This document shows positions 48,536-59,896 of a stretch of 64,000 nt of DNA, one piece after another (the stretch's first letter is position 1; each line of letters begins with the position of its first letter). Both the position numbers and the translations under genes were made by a program. The notes beneath the pieces are model-generated. The model worked only from the letters and a program-made list of their open reading frames with translations. It was not told where the DNA came from and made no database searches. Source of the stretch: Glossina fuscipes (lineage: Eukaryota; Arthropoda; Insecta; Diptera; Glossinidae); contig NW_023998414.1 in the NCBI RefSeq assembly GCF_014805625.2, forward strand, positions 37,805,316 through 37,869,315. The letters run 5' to 3'.

Positions 48536-50639
48536 CTGATACGGCTCCTGGTAACTGTTGCGGTAAAAATACGCTTCTCATTTATTTCATTCAGTTTAGT
48601 GAGATAAGAAGAGTTTCCTTTTAAGCTAATAGAAGCAATTGAGCAAAGTTTGTTGAGTGCTTTTAAGATTAGACTATTGTAGGGAAGACGGTTATATGAA
48701 ACTCCTGGCCGACATTAATGAATATTTTGCCAACGAAACGAAAGACATTGCATTAATACTCAATAAAAATTCCCGTTATTTTTTGAACACCATATTATAA
48801 TTATATACACACATATATTAGAATAGTTTTCGAATTTCTAAATTTTTCAAAATACAAAAATATCATCGTTTAGTTTACAACTGAACAATACTGCATTTAT
48901 AATCGTAAATATATACAATTTATGTGATCCGAATATTAGAGAAATAGAACGAGACGAAAACCTCATTACAACCTTATTATCCGGTAGTAAAGATAAAAAT
49001 TTGAAAATTTCCAATTCCTAGCAATCGTTTCTATATAAAAATAAATTGCAAACAATAAATCGACCGCTCTGTATACTAAACTTGACCCTATGGGGGGTTT
49101 GCTCTATTTATACACAGTAAAGAACACAAAATCCCTGTCTATGCCATGAACGGATAGACACAATAGCATGCCGATCAACTTAAAGAAAATAAAAATGAAG
49201 ATTGCTTTATCATCAGTTGGCCATAATTGAGTCGTTTGCTAACTCATTCCGAAATGCATTTATTAGAAATATACAAGGCTTTCTTATATCAATTTAAAAG
49301 AGAGCAAATGAAATGAGTTTCTTGTTGCTGTGGTGGTGATCTATAAATATTTAAATTTTTTTAACAACAGGACACTTTTGATATTTTTATTTTTGTTGTC
49401 CTTAGCTATGCGTTATATTTTTATTGATCCCTCGACGTTTACGACTTTAAAATGACTTAAAAGCATTAAGGTGTCGGTGCAACAGAGGAATTATACGAAG
49501 ATAAAACGACTTTTGTACGCCTTATATGGATGACATTTTCTTTACAACGCTTTATGAGGACTTTAATGAAGCATTCAAGTCGTCAAAGAAAATGAAAAAT
49601 TTTTTTACCAGCGACTCAGACGAGTGTAGCAAGGGTTACAGATACCAAAGACGGAGCAAAAGACTATGGCTTAAAGTATTTCTCATTTCCTCCCATCGCT
49701 TCTTCCAGAGTGAGAAGACTCTAAGATGCAGCGGATATGGTTGCATAGGGAAAAATGGTTTAAAGTATAGAATTGAAAAGCCATGAAACACCTATGCGCC
49801 TATTATTTATTCCCTTTGTCACTCATATATTAGGTACCGTCCGCTCGAGATCTTCAACGTAAGAATGCGACGGCCATATCCCACTAAAATTGGAAGAGGT
49901 GATTCGGATATGGAAATACGGCATGATTTTTACTGCATCGGTGCTATCTAATACATTCCATATATGATATAATATAAGAAATGGACTTTGTATTGAGAGA
50001 TTTTGAGTGAGAACACGTCAACAAATAGTATGCGTAGACAAATTGTCCTTATGCTAAGGTGAGCGTCCTCATTGCCTGAATTTAAGAATTTTCAATTTGC
50101 TTCTCTTGCCCATATTGCTTTAAATAATTGAAACTGTCTCATTTTTTACTTACTGCGAACGTTACTTTCTCTAAAACATCAACTTTCATTATATATCCAG
50201 ATTGAAGTTAGATCACGTTATACGTACTACTTCTATAAGATGTTTAGAAGACACATGTGGTGTCGTATTTTAAAAGGATAGTAACAACGTGCAGACAACG
50301 CACATCAAAGTCATTAATTAATTCCCAGAAACTGTCGGCATTGACTGCCTAACCAAATGTTTCAAAAAGAAAGGGATTTTTTTACGTGTTAATCAGAGAC
50401 ACAATTCTTAGAGCAGATATTTGTGGTTTTGACGGCAGAACGTAACAATAAAAAATTTTTATCTTTAAAATTAATGTCTGAAAACAAAGTCAAAAAGAAA
50501 TTTGTTGTAACTTAGTGAAGCTGTTGAGCGTGTAAATGAAAAAATGAAAGAAAGAAAAACAAAGTAAAACCATCAAAGTCAGGAAAGATCGAACATTAAA
50601 TACCCTACATCACAACTCGTCCTAGACTGGTCTAATCTT
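48536..50639. other. Unassigned AT-rich stretch
   Basis: I see no gene or known repeat. A frame at 49526-49786 (+) has ordinary composition with an acidic start and a basic middle (RYQRRSKRLW), but I recognise no family. It may be transposon-derived, as it lies between relic clusters. Confidence 0.4.
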
Positions 50640-50995
50640 GATTTATTTTCGGGATAAAAAAGCTCAATAAAGTCATGCCTTCCATATTAAATAAAATCAG
50701 TTTCCTTGTTCTTCATCTATTTTTATCACAAAATACCCTACATTAGGCTTACTTGTCATAAAAATACTTACTTTCCATGAGAACACTTATATGGAGGGAG
50801 TAGCAAACAAAAAGATGTATGTGATCCAAATTCGGTACAGTTTATTTCTAAGTCATATTATTTTTACGAATCAATTTTCATCATAAAATATTAAAATTTA
50901 CATCTTTTTGCCAATCTTTTGACAGAGTTACCTTTCATTCCAACCGTTATATGGTAGCATTGGGGAAGAATTGTCTCATTCTAGTCAAATTTGTC
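50640..50995 (+). repeat. 157-bp-type tandem module, about two units
   Basis: 'cttactttccatgagaacacttatatggaggg', 'gtgatccaaattcggtacagtttattt', 'tacgaatcaattttcatcataaaatattaaaatttacatctttttgcc' and a second 'gttacctttcattccaaccgttatatgg' repeat the landmarks of the array at 31.1-31.8 kb. It leads into a family 2 body, as there. Confidence 0.65.
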
Positions 50996-51456
50996 AAGCA
51001 ATTTGATATTTCACATAAAGAATTTTTCAAAATTACGCATCATATGGTGAAAAATGATAAAAATTTTCCGCTCCAAAGCATTTTCATAAAGGTTCGTCTG
51101 TCCCTAGATCAAATAGTAAATATTTCAAAAAATATGTGGACAGAGCTCAGGCAGACGGCAGGCAAACGTAAATCAGTTCAGATTGGATTCTATCCAAAGC
51201 ATTTTCTTAAAGTTTCGTTCGTTCTAAGATCTAAAAAGCCTAGAACCATATTTCAAAGATGACGACGGTGTAAATTGTTCAAAAAATACGTGGACAGACC
51301 TCAGGCAGACGGCAGGCAAACGTGAATCGGTTTAGGAAATAATTCGCAATCGATTGACATTAAAAAAGGTGAATCTATCTTAAGTCGTAGTGGGTGTTAC
51401 GTACACCAGCCTAAATTTAGTATACTTTATAGTACAATGCGTGTAGGATATTAAAA

Positions 51457-51460
<4 letters not shown>
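50996..51460 (+). repeat. Dispersed repeat family 2, copy with internal tandem duplication
   Basis: The segment 'ccaaagcattttc..aaag.ttcg' through 'gacagacctcaggcagacggc' is present twice, at 51074-51178 and 51195-51332. The second copy carries an extra 33 bp or so in the middle. The 3' end ('aggtgaatctatcttaagtcgtagtgggtgttacgtac', 'gcgtgtaggatattaaaa') follows once. A 43-T tract begins directly after it. Confidence 0.75.

Positions 51461-51503
<43 letters not shown>
51461..51503. repeat. Poly-T tract, 43 bases
   Basis: The longest homopolymer in the window, directly abutting the 3' end of a family 2 copy. It could be an expanded A/T tail (A-tail of a minus-strand insertion), or simple slippage growth. 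Its exact length in the assembly is uncertain. Confidence 0.9.
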
Positions 51504-51506
<3 letters not shown>

Positions 51507-53639
51507 TTGACAATCTACTCAATTGTGAATTGTATATAACTTTTACTTTATCTCGGAGTGATTTAATAATTTAGAGTGGATTTAATAATTCACTTACACT
51601 TTATTGTACAATTCTCGTCACCTATCTACTGTAACATTATTCAGTCTTTTTGTTTTATATGTTCTTTCTACGTCACTACAGCTTCATCAACTTTTTTTCC
51701 TTCAGTTGCTTTTTCTACTGTATGAAAAACAAAAAAAAATTAAAAGAAAAAAAAAAATAATAATAAAAAAAAAAAGAAGAAGCATAAATGCTTAACAAAT
51801 TTACTGTACGATAAAAGAATTTTTTATAATGCCCTTCGTTCGGTTGTCCTCAGTGCTATTGCCATTGTGGCCTTAGATGTGTGGGATGCCTGATACAAAA
51901 CCCAGATACCAACGAAGGACAACAATAACAACACTTATTTAGTTGGACTAACTAAAGCAAGGCAAACCAAAACCAACGAGACGAAGGAAATGCAAAAAAG
52001 AAAAAAAAAAAAAAAAGAAAAAAAAAATCTAACCAAGTCAACGACTAAGCAAGTCAACCAACCAACCAACCGTGCAATCATGGGATAAAGTAAATCCTTC
52101 AACTGACATTTACTTACACTTTTTTTTTTTTTGTTTTTTGTTTTTTTTTTTTTATACACAGCTTGTTTTATACATGTTACACACACTTATGCAAAATATA
52201 TGTATGCATATTTTGTTGAGGATAAGCATCGTATGTGAAGATATGGATGCCGTTGTTCTAATTTCAATGCTGTTCCGAGTTTAAGTAAACATCCACCTCA
52301 CTCCCGTCTCCCATTGCTTAAATATACGACGTTTGTGATTCTCTTTGGTTGTATTAGACGGATAAGTTTAGCTTTAGCTGTGAGACTGCAAACACCAAGC
52401 GTACAATAGGAGTGGCCTCACAAGATATATAAATTGCCGTATAAGCTTTGCTACACTTGAATATACACGGACGTGTGTACATGCGAGACACTATTCCATG
52501 GTGTTATAACTCGTGGCATTAATATGCTTTTATTGTCTACTACTGTTGCTGCTATTGCTGGCGTAAAATGTATTTTATTTTAACACTCTCGGTCCGGAGT
52601 GTGTTGTGTAATGTTTTCCGCTTTAGGTGCCAGTGGCCATCTTTACATTTTTGAATATATGCTGAGTAACAACAATAGCAGAGCAAAGCAATTCATAGCT
52701 TAAACAGAAGAACAACAAATGCAACATAATGTTTATTAATCACATCTTGTCACAGTGACAATATTAATTTGCATCTGAGATATTTTGTGTCGACCACTCG
52801 ATGACACATTCATTAGATAATTAATTCATGTTCGAGTTATCGATCCAAATAGTTGTAAGGACTCGTAAATCTTAAGAAATTAATCGAAACCGTTGACTAA
52901 GAATTTCTTTCTGTAAACAACAACAACAACAACAACAAATAAGCAAAACACATTTATTTTTTTAATTTCTACTATTTGCCTCTGTTTTACTCTCGCCTAA
53001 CGCAACAAATTCTGATTAAAACGTCTCTTCATCCATTTGATGATCTTAGCGCCATCTTGGACTTTAAAAACATATATCGAACACATTGCCCCGAACCATC
53101 AATAGTTAAGCTGCTACTTGAATGAATCATTTACACTCCGAAATAGTAAACAGTCCGAAAACGGATAGCATTCAGCTTTGAATTATTTACGCGATTGTAC
53201 CGGGGAAGCCCTTGTTTGACTCAAGGTGAAGGTTGATAACGTTTTAAGCGCCTGGTGTTCAAATACCGTTTTTTTTTTTACATTTCAAATGAACTTATCA
53301 ACATCAAATCTTATTCGATAAGTCGCTTACTTTGCAAGCAATCTAAGAATAATAAATTAAAATGGAATTTAGTTGCAATTATGTACTCCACCGCGAAAGA
53401 GCTATGCATACGAGAAACGGCTGAATATCAAAGTTCTTGCCGCATCAAAAACCAGCATCAACTTTTGTTCTCTCCTCCACAGAATTAGAAATCAAACTAT
53501 CGCGTCGATTCAGATTCTCTCGCTTCAATCTCTTATGCCCTACATAGCACAATATTCAAACTCCAATGTACTGCAAGGGACCGCTTGAAAGAGTCAAGAG
53601 CTCTATTACCTTACCAAGCTGAAGACACCAGAGTTCAAA
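51504..53639. other. Non-coding island, then unassigned
   Basis: 51.5-52.9 kb is rich in A/T tracts (51731-51776, 51995-52026, 52121-52152) and has (CAA)n at 52918-52937. From 53.25 kb on, short open frames may belong to the upstream part of the LINE relic, but no endonuclease motif is readable. Confidence 0.45.
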
Positions 53640-54590
53640 GGCAGCTCAGCTACTTTCTTATAAAAGTATACTACCACACTTGTCAGACTACTGCTCGAAG
53701 ATTTTCAATATTCAACTAGTATCCAAGAAAGTTAGCCCTACTACTCTAATCGTGATCTCTTCCGCTTATTTGTCATTGTTTGTCATTTACTATCTAACAA
53801 GGTACCTTAAATCGAATAATCTAGTTAGCGATAGATAATATGGTTTTGCAACAATCCGTTCATTGGTGATTTAATGTTCTACCGCACCGAAAAGTGTTGC
53901 CTATTCCGTCGTTATTTGCGCTGGATATCTCGAAGCCATTTGTCTTCAAGCTTATTCTACTTGACGTAGACAGCAGTGTCACTTCATCCTAATCGCGTGT
54001 CGTAAGCAACGCTTGATGATTCACTTATATTCAGAAGTACCACAAGGATTTGTTCTTTGTCCGTCTCTCTTCCTACTATCTATGAAACCGTAATTATTCG
54101 TGACAGCAACTTGTACCATTCGTTCTCCTTGAAAAACCGACCATGCAGCTCCAAATTTCTTACTAAATGATGCGTAATGAGTAACACGCTTAACCGATAT
54201 CTCACCAAAAATTCTGAAAGGAGTTGGGAAAATAGGATAAACTTTAACTAAAGCTAATTGTTGTCTTGTAATGCGCATGAGAAGTGATGAACCGCTCCTT
54301 TCCTTTGATGGTGTCAAGGAAAGATAGGCACGAGTCTCGGCAGCCTTGAGCAACGACCTAATGTGTAAGTGTTCTACAGAGCTAAAAGATATGTCCACCA
54401 ATCCAATTCAATATCAGGGCTGCTCGGCGTCCTTAGTGTTCTAGCGCACTCGTCCCGGAGGTGCGCGCGTATCGTACGACTCATGGTTCTTTAGGTGCAC
54501 TACCCGAACAACATATCAGCAGTGAGCTTTTCCACGGTTCTAGACGTTTCCACTTCCAAGTCGAACATATTTATAGAAGACATCCCTCGA
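53640..54590 (+). pseudogene. Non-LTR (jockey-like) retrotransposon reverse transcriptase relic
   Basis: Motifs in order, across several frames: LPHLSDYCSKIF (about 53670-53710); LVSKKVSPTTL, at the PVPKKGxxxxPxNYRPI position; YLKSNNLVSDR, stop (53836-53838), YGF, matching YLExNNLLSDRQYGFR; IGDLMFYRTEK, for STGDLL; ALDISKPF (about 53918), matching ALDISKAFD; VPQGFVLCPSLFLLS (54037 on), matching VPQGSVLSPTLFLL. Then, near the C terminus, GSLEQRPNV, stop, VFYRA (54339-54395), matching SLxHRRNVxxxxxFYR, and AFPRF near 54530, matching FFPRTxxxWNxLP. The catalytic YADD is not found. The protein would copy its own RNA at a target nick; this copy has at least two in-frame stops and several shifts. 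It abuts a mariner relic in opposite orientation. Confidence 0.7.
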
Positions 54591-54599
54591 ATGTTTGAT

Positions 54600-55120
54600 C
54601 GAATGAAAGAAAATATATAGAAAATACAGTAAATTTTCGTACTTTCGTCCAATAATCGTCCTTTCCAGAGACGGAAACAAATCGTAATCGAAGGTGGAGG
54701 GTTCTGGGCGAGAATGCGTCATTGCAACCAACTTCTCCAACAAATGCCTACGCATTAACAATGTACTTGGTACGGTGTAGTCGTGATGAAAGAGGATACC
54801 TTTACTATTTATCACGTCTGGGCGCTTTACCTCGATCACGCGCTTTAATCCGATTGGTTACTGTCAGTGGCGAGGAGAAGGATTGTTGACGAGATTGCAG
54901 CAACTCACGATGGGCAATTTCCGTCCAATTCCATCAAACACAAAACATTATATTACGTACCCTCAATCGGTCCATTCCCGCGTTTTCACACACAAGTATT
55001 AAGAGAACAATGTCTAATAGTTTTCCGAGACAAGAAATTACCTGCAGCTAGAGAAATATTTCCTATTTTGTATGTAGGGTTCTTATGGAGCTTTATTCAA
55101 CCTTGTATGCAATAATAAAT
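54600..55120 (-). pseudogene. Mariner transposase relic, catalytic domain
   Basis: Minus strand, in order: a faint TREWTD near 54985; IMFCV, stop, WNWTEIAHRELLQ (about 54950-54910), matching VMLCVWWDWKGxxxxELL, the first catalytic Asp being Asn and a Trp turned into a stop. Then LKRVIEVKRPDVINSKG followed by ILFHHDYTVPSTL, the xKRPxLxNRKGxxFHxDNARPH segment with the second Asp kept. Then MTHSRPEPSTFDYDLFPSL, in place of HPPYSPDLAPSDYHLF, with the third Asp kept. A frameshift lies near 54850. The C-terminal end is lost at the junction with the LINE relic (about 54570-54640). It is inactive by stop, shift and the Asp-to-Asn change. Confidence 0.75.
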
Positions 55121-56807
55121 CGAATTTATCGCGTCTGGAGGAGTCAAGGGGCGGCATAAAGTATCCTCATTATCCGTTGAGATAAATTCATATTTAAATG
55201 AAATCATATTCAAATTTTCCTATAATTTTTTCCCCTTTCGGTTAATTTCCAATTAATTGAATACATATCGTTAGGTATGTAAATATATACCCATTGAAGA
55301 AAGCGAAAACAAAAAGTAAAAACGAATTGATTGCCAATTGCATAGGAAACCGAACGATAAATGGACCCTTTGAAAGGCAAAAAAACTAAAACTTGAGCAT
55401 AAGTAAAAAGCATTTCAGTTCAACAACAAGCAAGAATAAGCAAATAACATCTAAAAAAAGTAAAAGAAGAAATAGAAGAACAAGAAGAAGAAGAAGAAAA
55501 AGAGGAAAAAGAACCTCTTTTATGCAAAATCTTTTGAGTTTTATTGCTAATCTTTGCCCTTTCATCCCTACAATGCGAGGATGTGATGGATGTTTTTCGT
55601 TCTTTTTTTTTTTTTTTTATTTCTCAATTCTCTTACCTGTTGTTGATTTCATTATTCTTATTGTACATGGTAATCTTAATATCAAACGCTTTGATATCTT
55701 TAAAGTATTCCATCATATTATACCAATGCTCTTATAGTCCGTCTAAGATAATGTAACGTTCTTAGTTAACTTGTCCCCTATTCTATGTACTCAGTTATAG
55801 TTATTTAAAATAATTAATACACAAAAAAAAAAAAAAAAAATTTGCTATGCATGACGCAACCGTTTTCTAAAATCTCACTTGGATCGCAATGTTAGGGTGC
55901 AAACGATTCGTGTCAAGTATCCTTTGTATCATACGAATCGCTTATTTATTGAGTTCCATTTGAAATATAATATATATATATCTTTGTGTGCGCGTGTGTA
56001 AAACTGTAAATGTTTCTTATTTGAATAAAATGCGTTTAGCGATTCTAGTCAATCGTTTTTAATTGCACCCACATACAATTATAATGGCGTCACTGATAAT
56101 GATGGTAACGATGACGAGGTGACTGTAGCGGTGGTCACAAAAAAAAAATGGCAGATATGTATCATACATATAACAATAACATTAAAATGGCTCGCAAGAG
56201 GTGGAGAGTAACACTCGAATAAACCAATGAATTTTACCAAACCGACCTGTTAGAAACACTTAACAAATGTTATGATATGATGATGTGAACAGATATGATT
56301 TAAGCAATATGATTCATAAAATGAAGGGGGATATGATTGAAGGGTATCGTCCTCTCCAATATCAAAGTGTAACATAATGCGTAGTGTGATATCTGATGAT
56401 GTGCACTTCGTTTGTAACTTTTAAAAGAACTCATCACACAGAGATTATGATAGGATAGATGTGTAAATAGTCTATAGACTACTTGGCTTGAGTTTTTCAA
56501 ATTAATCTACAGTAAGATATTAATCATGAATACAAAAATTGATTTCGACTTTTGATATGAGCTCACGAAGAGGGAAACTTTATCAATAACACCGGTTCAT
56601 AGGTCCTATTATATATATATATATATATATATTCTTGATGATTTGATGCATAAGTATCGTATTCTCAATGAATCTAAACGTAATTCTTGGTCGATATGTG
56701 TCTTCGTTTGTGTGACTGCATATGCTAAACATACTCGTAGTCATAAAAATTACAATAAACTGAGAAAATGTTAGTCTTTAAAAGCCAAAAAAACAAATAA
56801 GATAATT
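55121..56807. other. Non-coding stretch with microsatellites
   Basis: It holds (GAA)n at about 55470-55500, a T tract at 55602-55618, an A tract at 55824-55841 and an (AT)n run at 56608-56632. Nothing coding is visible. Confidence 0.5.
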
Positions 56808-57600
56808 ATATTCGATCGTGGCCGAATATTTTACACCCATTATCGTTGTCCCAAAATGAGACTAAAAAAACGGATATGGGCACAGTAGATTTTTCCTATA
56901 AATACATTATGCGTAGCAAGCAAAAAACATGAAAAGCAAACGTATTCACAATTGTTGTAGCGTGTAGGTAGATGTGCGTTGTAGGCGGGTCCTTTGATCA
57001 GTTTAAGTCACTTTCACCATCTTTGCAAACCTTTATTTTTGAGAAAGGGAACATGTGTACCCCATACAGTACATAGTTAAGCAGATGAACAGACGAACAG
57101 TCGGGCACGCTTAGCCATATTCCGAATTTGAAATTGGCCAAGAATTTGTATACTTCATGCTTGCTTCAGCGCGTTATAAAGGCTGTGACAAAAAAAATTA
57201 AATTCTGATATACTATAACGTGGGGTAGGCGTGGTCAACTCTTCCCATTTTTGTACACAGTCACAGCAGCATTGCCCATACGTGCAAATTCTTGTAAATT
57301 TATTTGCTCTACTTAGTTGCTAAGAAGTAAAAGACCAATTTTTTATTCTTTTGGAGAAAGAAAAGTGTTGGCGTTCACCCATTTTTAAAACCAGCTTATG
57401 TGCGAAAGCTTCGATAGCTTCATTTTTGCGGTCGTAAAAATGTTTATAGCAGACGGACAGACGGACATACCTAAATCGATTCAGAACTTGATGCTGATCA
57501 AAAATATATGTACTTGTGGGGTCTTCAATGTTTTCATCTGGACGTTGCAAACCTTCTAATGAAATGAGTATACCCCTCATCCCTCGAGGTGTAACAAAAT
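56808..57600 (+). repeat. Dispersed repeat family 1, two units with palindromic start
   Basis: It starts 'tatattcgatcgtggccgaatattttacacccattatcg'. Unit A (to about 57195) has 'ggcgggtcctttgatcagttta' and 'agacgaacagtcgggcacgcttag'. Unit B has 'ttctgatatactataacgtggggtaggcgtggtcaac', 'agcagacggacagacggacatacctaaatcgattcagaacttgatgctgatcaaaaatatatg' and ends near 57590. The order is identical to the 37.1-kb copy. Confidence 0.8.
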
Positions 57601-58097
57601 AGGACCAGTTTATGCTACACGATGTCTAGTGCGCACTCGATTCGAGAGTCTTTCTCGTAACTATCGTTTCGCGAGTTTTGACAAGTGAAATGACTTTTAA
57701 TCGAGACATAACATCATATCTGTGCTATCATCAGTAAGTGAATGAATGCTAACATAAATGCAAGAAAGAAGAAGAAGGTAAGCAATGAAATAAGCAAAAC
57801 TATGATTCAAACCATACATCTAAACATGAATTAAAGCAAGTATATATATTTAAAAGTTTCAGTTATAGATAATGAAAAATAATGAACTCAGCCATTCTGC
57901 TCTTACTTCCGGTCAGTTCGTATAAGGAATCAAGTGCAGCCAAAAATCATGCAAACATCCCAACTACGATATTAAGAGACAAGAGGAAACCACTTTTCTT
58001 ATCAACGCGATATGATTTCTTCATTCTATATGTAAGAGTGTGTATCTTACAGATTTATTAAATGCTTTAGACAGAGCAATTTGAATTTGGAGGTCAC

Positions 58098-58280
58098 ATG
58101 TCCACCGCTATTCCCTCTATTTTACAATTATTGTGTACTTTACGACATCTGGGAAGTAGCAGCTTTCAGCATATGATTCGGTACTTCGGATTCTTTCGTT
58201 TCGAAAAATTCTTCTATACACGAGTTTTTAAAAAGAAAATTGGAAAGGAAGACATTCCCGATTTGGTGGTTATTAAGTAA
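58098..58280 (+). pseudogene. Possible PIF/Harbinger transposase fragment
   Basis: The 60-codon frame contains AIPSILQLLCTLRHLG followed by SSSFQHMI. This resembles the N-terminal helical segment of PIF/Harbinger transposases (xLSPxxQLLxTLRFLAxGSFQxxxGD). No DDE motif (such as the CIDGTHI region) is found downstream, and the GD after the FQ motif is missing. The match rests on about 24 residues. Confidence 0.3.
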
Positions 58281-58564
58281 TTAACGCATACACTTGTGTT
58301 TAATAATATAGAAATTTACGATTCTATAACTGTTGTCGTATTCCAGGTACTTTTCGGATCAATAATGCAATACGTCCTCCAAGGTTGCCCTCAGTAGATC
58401 GAGTGAATAGACATTTCATGAAGTACACTCGTCGACTCAAAGTTCGTTCAATAATAGAGCGAAGAATAGACACTTCTTGCCAAGAGAACGGAAATTCGTA
58501 TAAAATGAAGAAGGGAGCAATTAAGACTCTATTAAAATGATAAATTTCCTAAAGTTTGTACTGC

Positions 58565-58720
58565 TTTTTTATACCAGATGCTGGTTGTGGCACAAGGGTA
58601 CATTAATTTTGTGCGGGCATCCTGTACATAATGCCCTGAATGGCTTAACGTCGACCCACCTTTTATTGGGCCGATCGATTCAGAAAATATTAATTGAAGA
58701 TGATTAAATTAGTTAACGTG
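58565..58720 (-). repeat. Dispersed repeat family 2, terminal fragment
   Basis: 'ttttataccagatgctggttgtggcacaagggtacattaattttgtgcgg' corresponds to the 'cccttgtggtacaagagtatattgagcttgtgcg' end at 44.4 kb. It continues with 'cccaccttttattgggccgatcgattcag' and then stops matching. Confidence 0.6.
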
Positions 58721-59675
58721 TACCGAAAACGGCACATATGCTTTGGTAGTGGAATGTACTCACATGCTTGACAAGGAACATGTTGACGAACCTATCAGCT
58801 TAATCCGAGAAAGGATAAACTGTGATTTCACTTAGACTTTCTTATTGAACACAAACACATTCCTACATCCTAGACGAAGATGATGATTTAAAACGTCCAA
58901 GCTTATAAGTATCATCAAATTTTTAAGTTCGGTAGTGACGTTTTTTTAAGCTTGGAAATTTGCACTCTTTTGAAAGTGTAGAAATTGTATTGAAAAAATT
59001 GATTTAGATTTTCATTGTATGTATACATAGGAATTCTTCATCAATTCATAGCAAATCTTGTACAGAGAGTTCTAATATAGCAAATTAAAGTAGAATATAA
59101 ATAATAGTGATGCTGATGAATCCAGAAAATCAAAGCCTACTCTAAAAGGAAATGTTAAAGGGAAGAGAAAAACACAAAAAAAAAAGCATAACCGATATGT
59201 ATATAACAACGTATGTGTATTTCCTCCTAGTTCTAGTTCTTTCCTCTGCCTGATATTTGTTGTTGTCAGGTTTTCTTTTTTATGGTAGAAAATGATTTTT
59301 GATATTGACACTGGTAACATGTTGTAATATCAACAGAGAGACAGAGAGTTGGATACAACATCTGAGAAGAAAGGAAAAGAAAGAAATTTACAAAAACAAA
59401 AAAAAACAAAAAAAAAAGGATGAAAAGAATAAAAAGTGCATGCACTCGAAATAACTTACGTATATTGAACGAATAAAAAAAAAAAAAAACAAAAACAAAA
59501 GAGAAGGGAATAAAATGAAACACGAATGTTAGAAAACAAATCGCACGCACAAAGGAAATGCTAAAGAGTTTATATCCTCCGGTTGATCTAGTTCCAATAA
59601 ACTGATGCATGTAAACAAAAAACGCAAAACAACAGCGTTTCTTTCAAACGTGCGAATGCATGTTGTTTAACAAAG

Positions 59676-59765
59676 TACACACACACACACACACACACAT
59701 AAAACACATAAAACACATCGAGCTCATAGAATACATAGAACACATAGAACACACGAAACACATCA
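59676..59765. repeat. (AC)n followed by a 9-10-bp 'acacatagaa' tandem
   Basis: (AC)n at 59676-59699 changes into imperfect repeats of ACACATAAAA, then ACACATAGAA, to about 59765. This looks like a microsatellite that grew into a minisatellite. Confidence 0.85.
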
Positions 59766-59799
59766 TATTCTTTTTTCTACTTTTGTAATGCATACGTAG

Positions 59800-59896
59800 T
59801 GACGGCAGTGATGATAGTGATAGTGATGGTAATGGCGATGGTGATGGTGATGGTGATGGTGATGGTGATGGCGATGGTGATGGCGATGGTAATGGC
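59800..59896. repeat. (GATGGT)n hexanucleotide array
   Basis: About 14 units of GATGGT and variants (GATGGC, GATAGT, AATGGC) over 96 bp. In one plus-strand frame it reads as alternating Val-Met, in a minus-strand frame as Ser-Pro. Neither is evidence for coding. Confidence 0.9.

Noticed and set aside
50951..51262. 103-codon plus-strand frame
   Set aside because: It lies within a family 2 copy and its tandem duplication. Other copies do not keep the frame.
54021..54401. 126-codon minus-strand frame
   Set aside because: It is the antisense of the LINE reverse transcriptase relic (VPQG and SLEQRPNV motifs on the plus strand).
54867..55115. 82-codon plus-strand frame
   Set aside because: It is the antisense shadow of the minus-strand mariner relic, whose motifs are read from the same bases.
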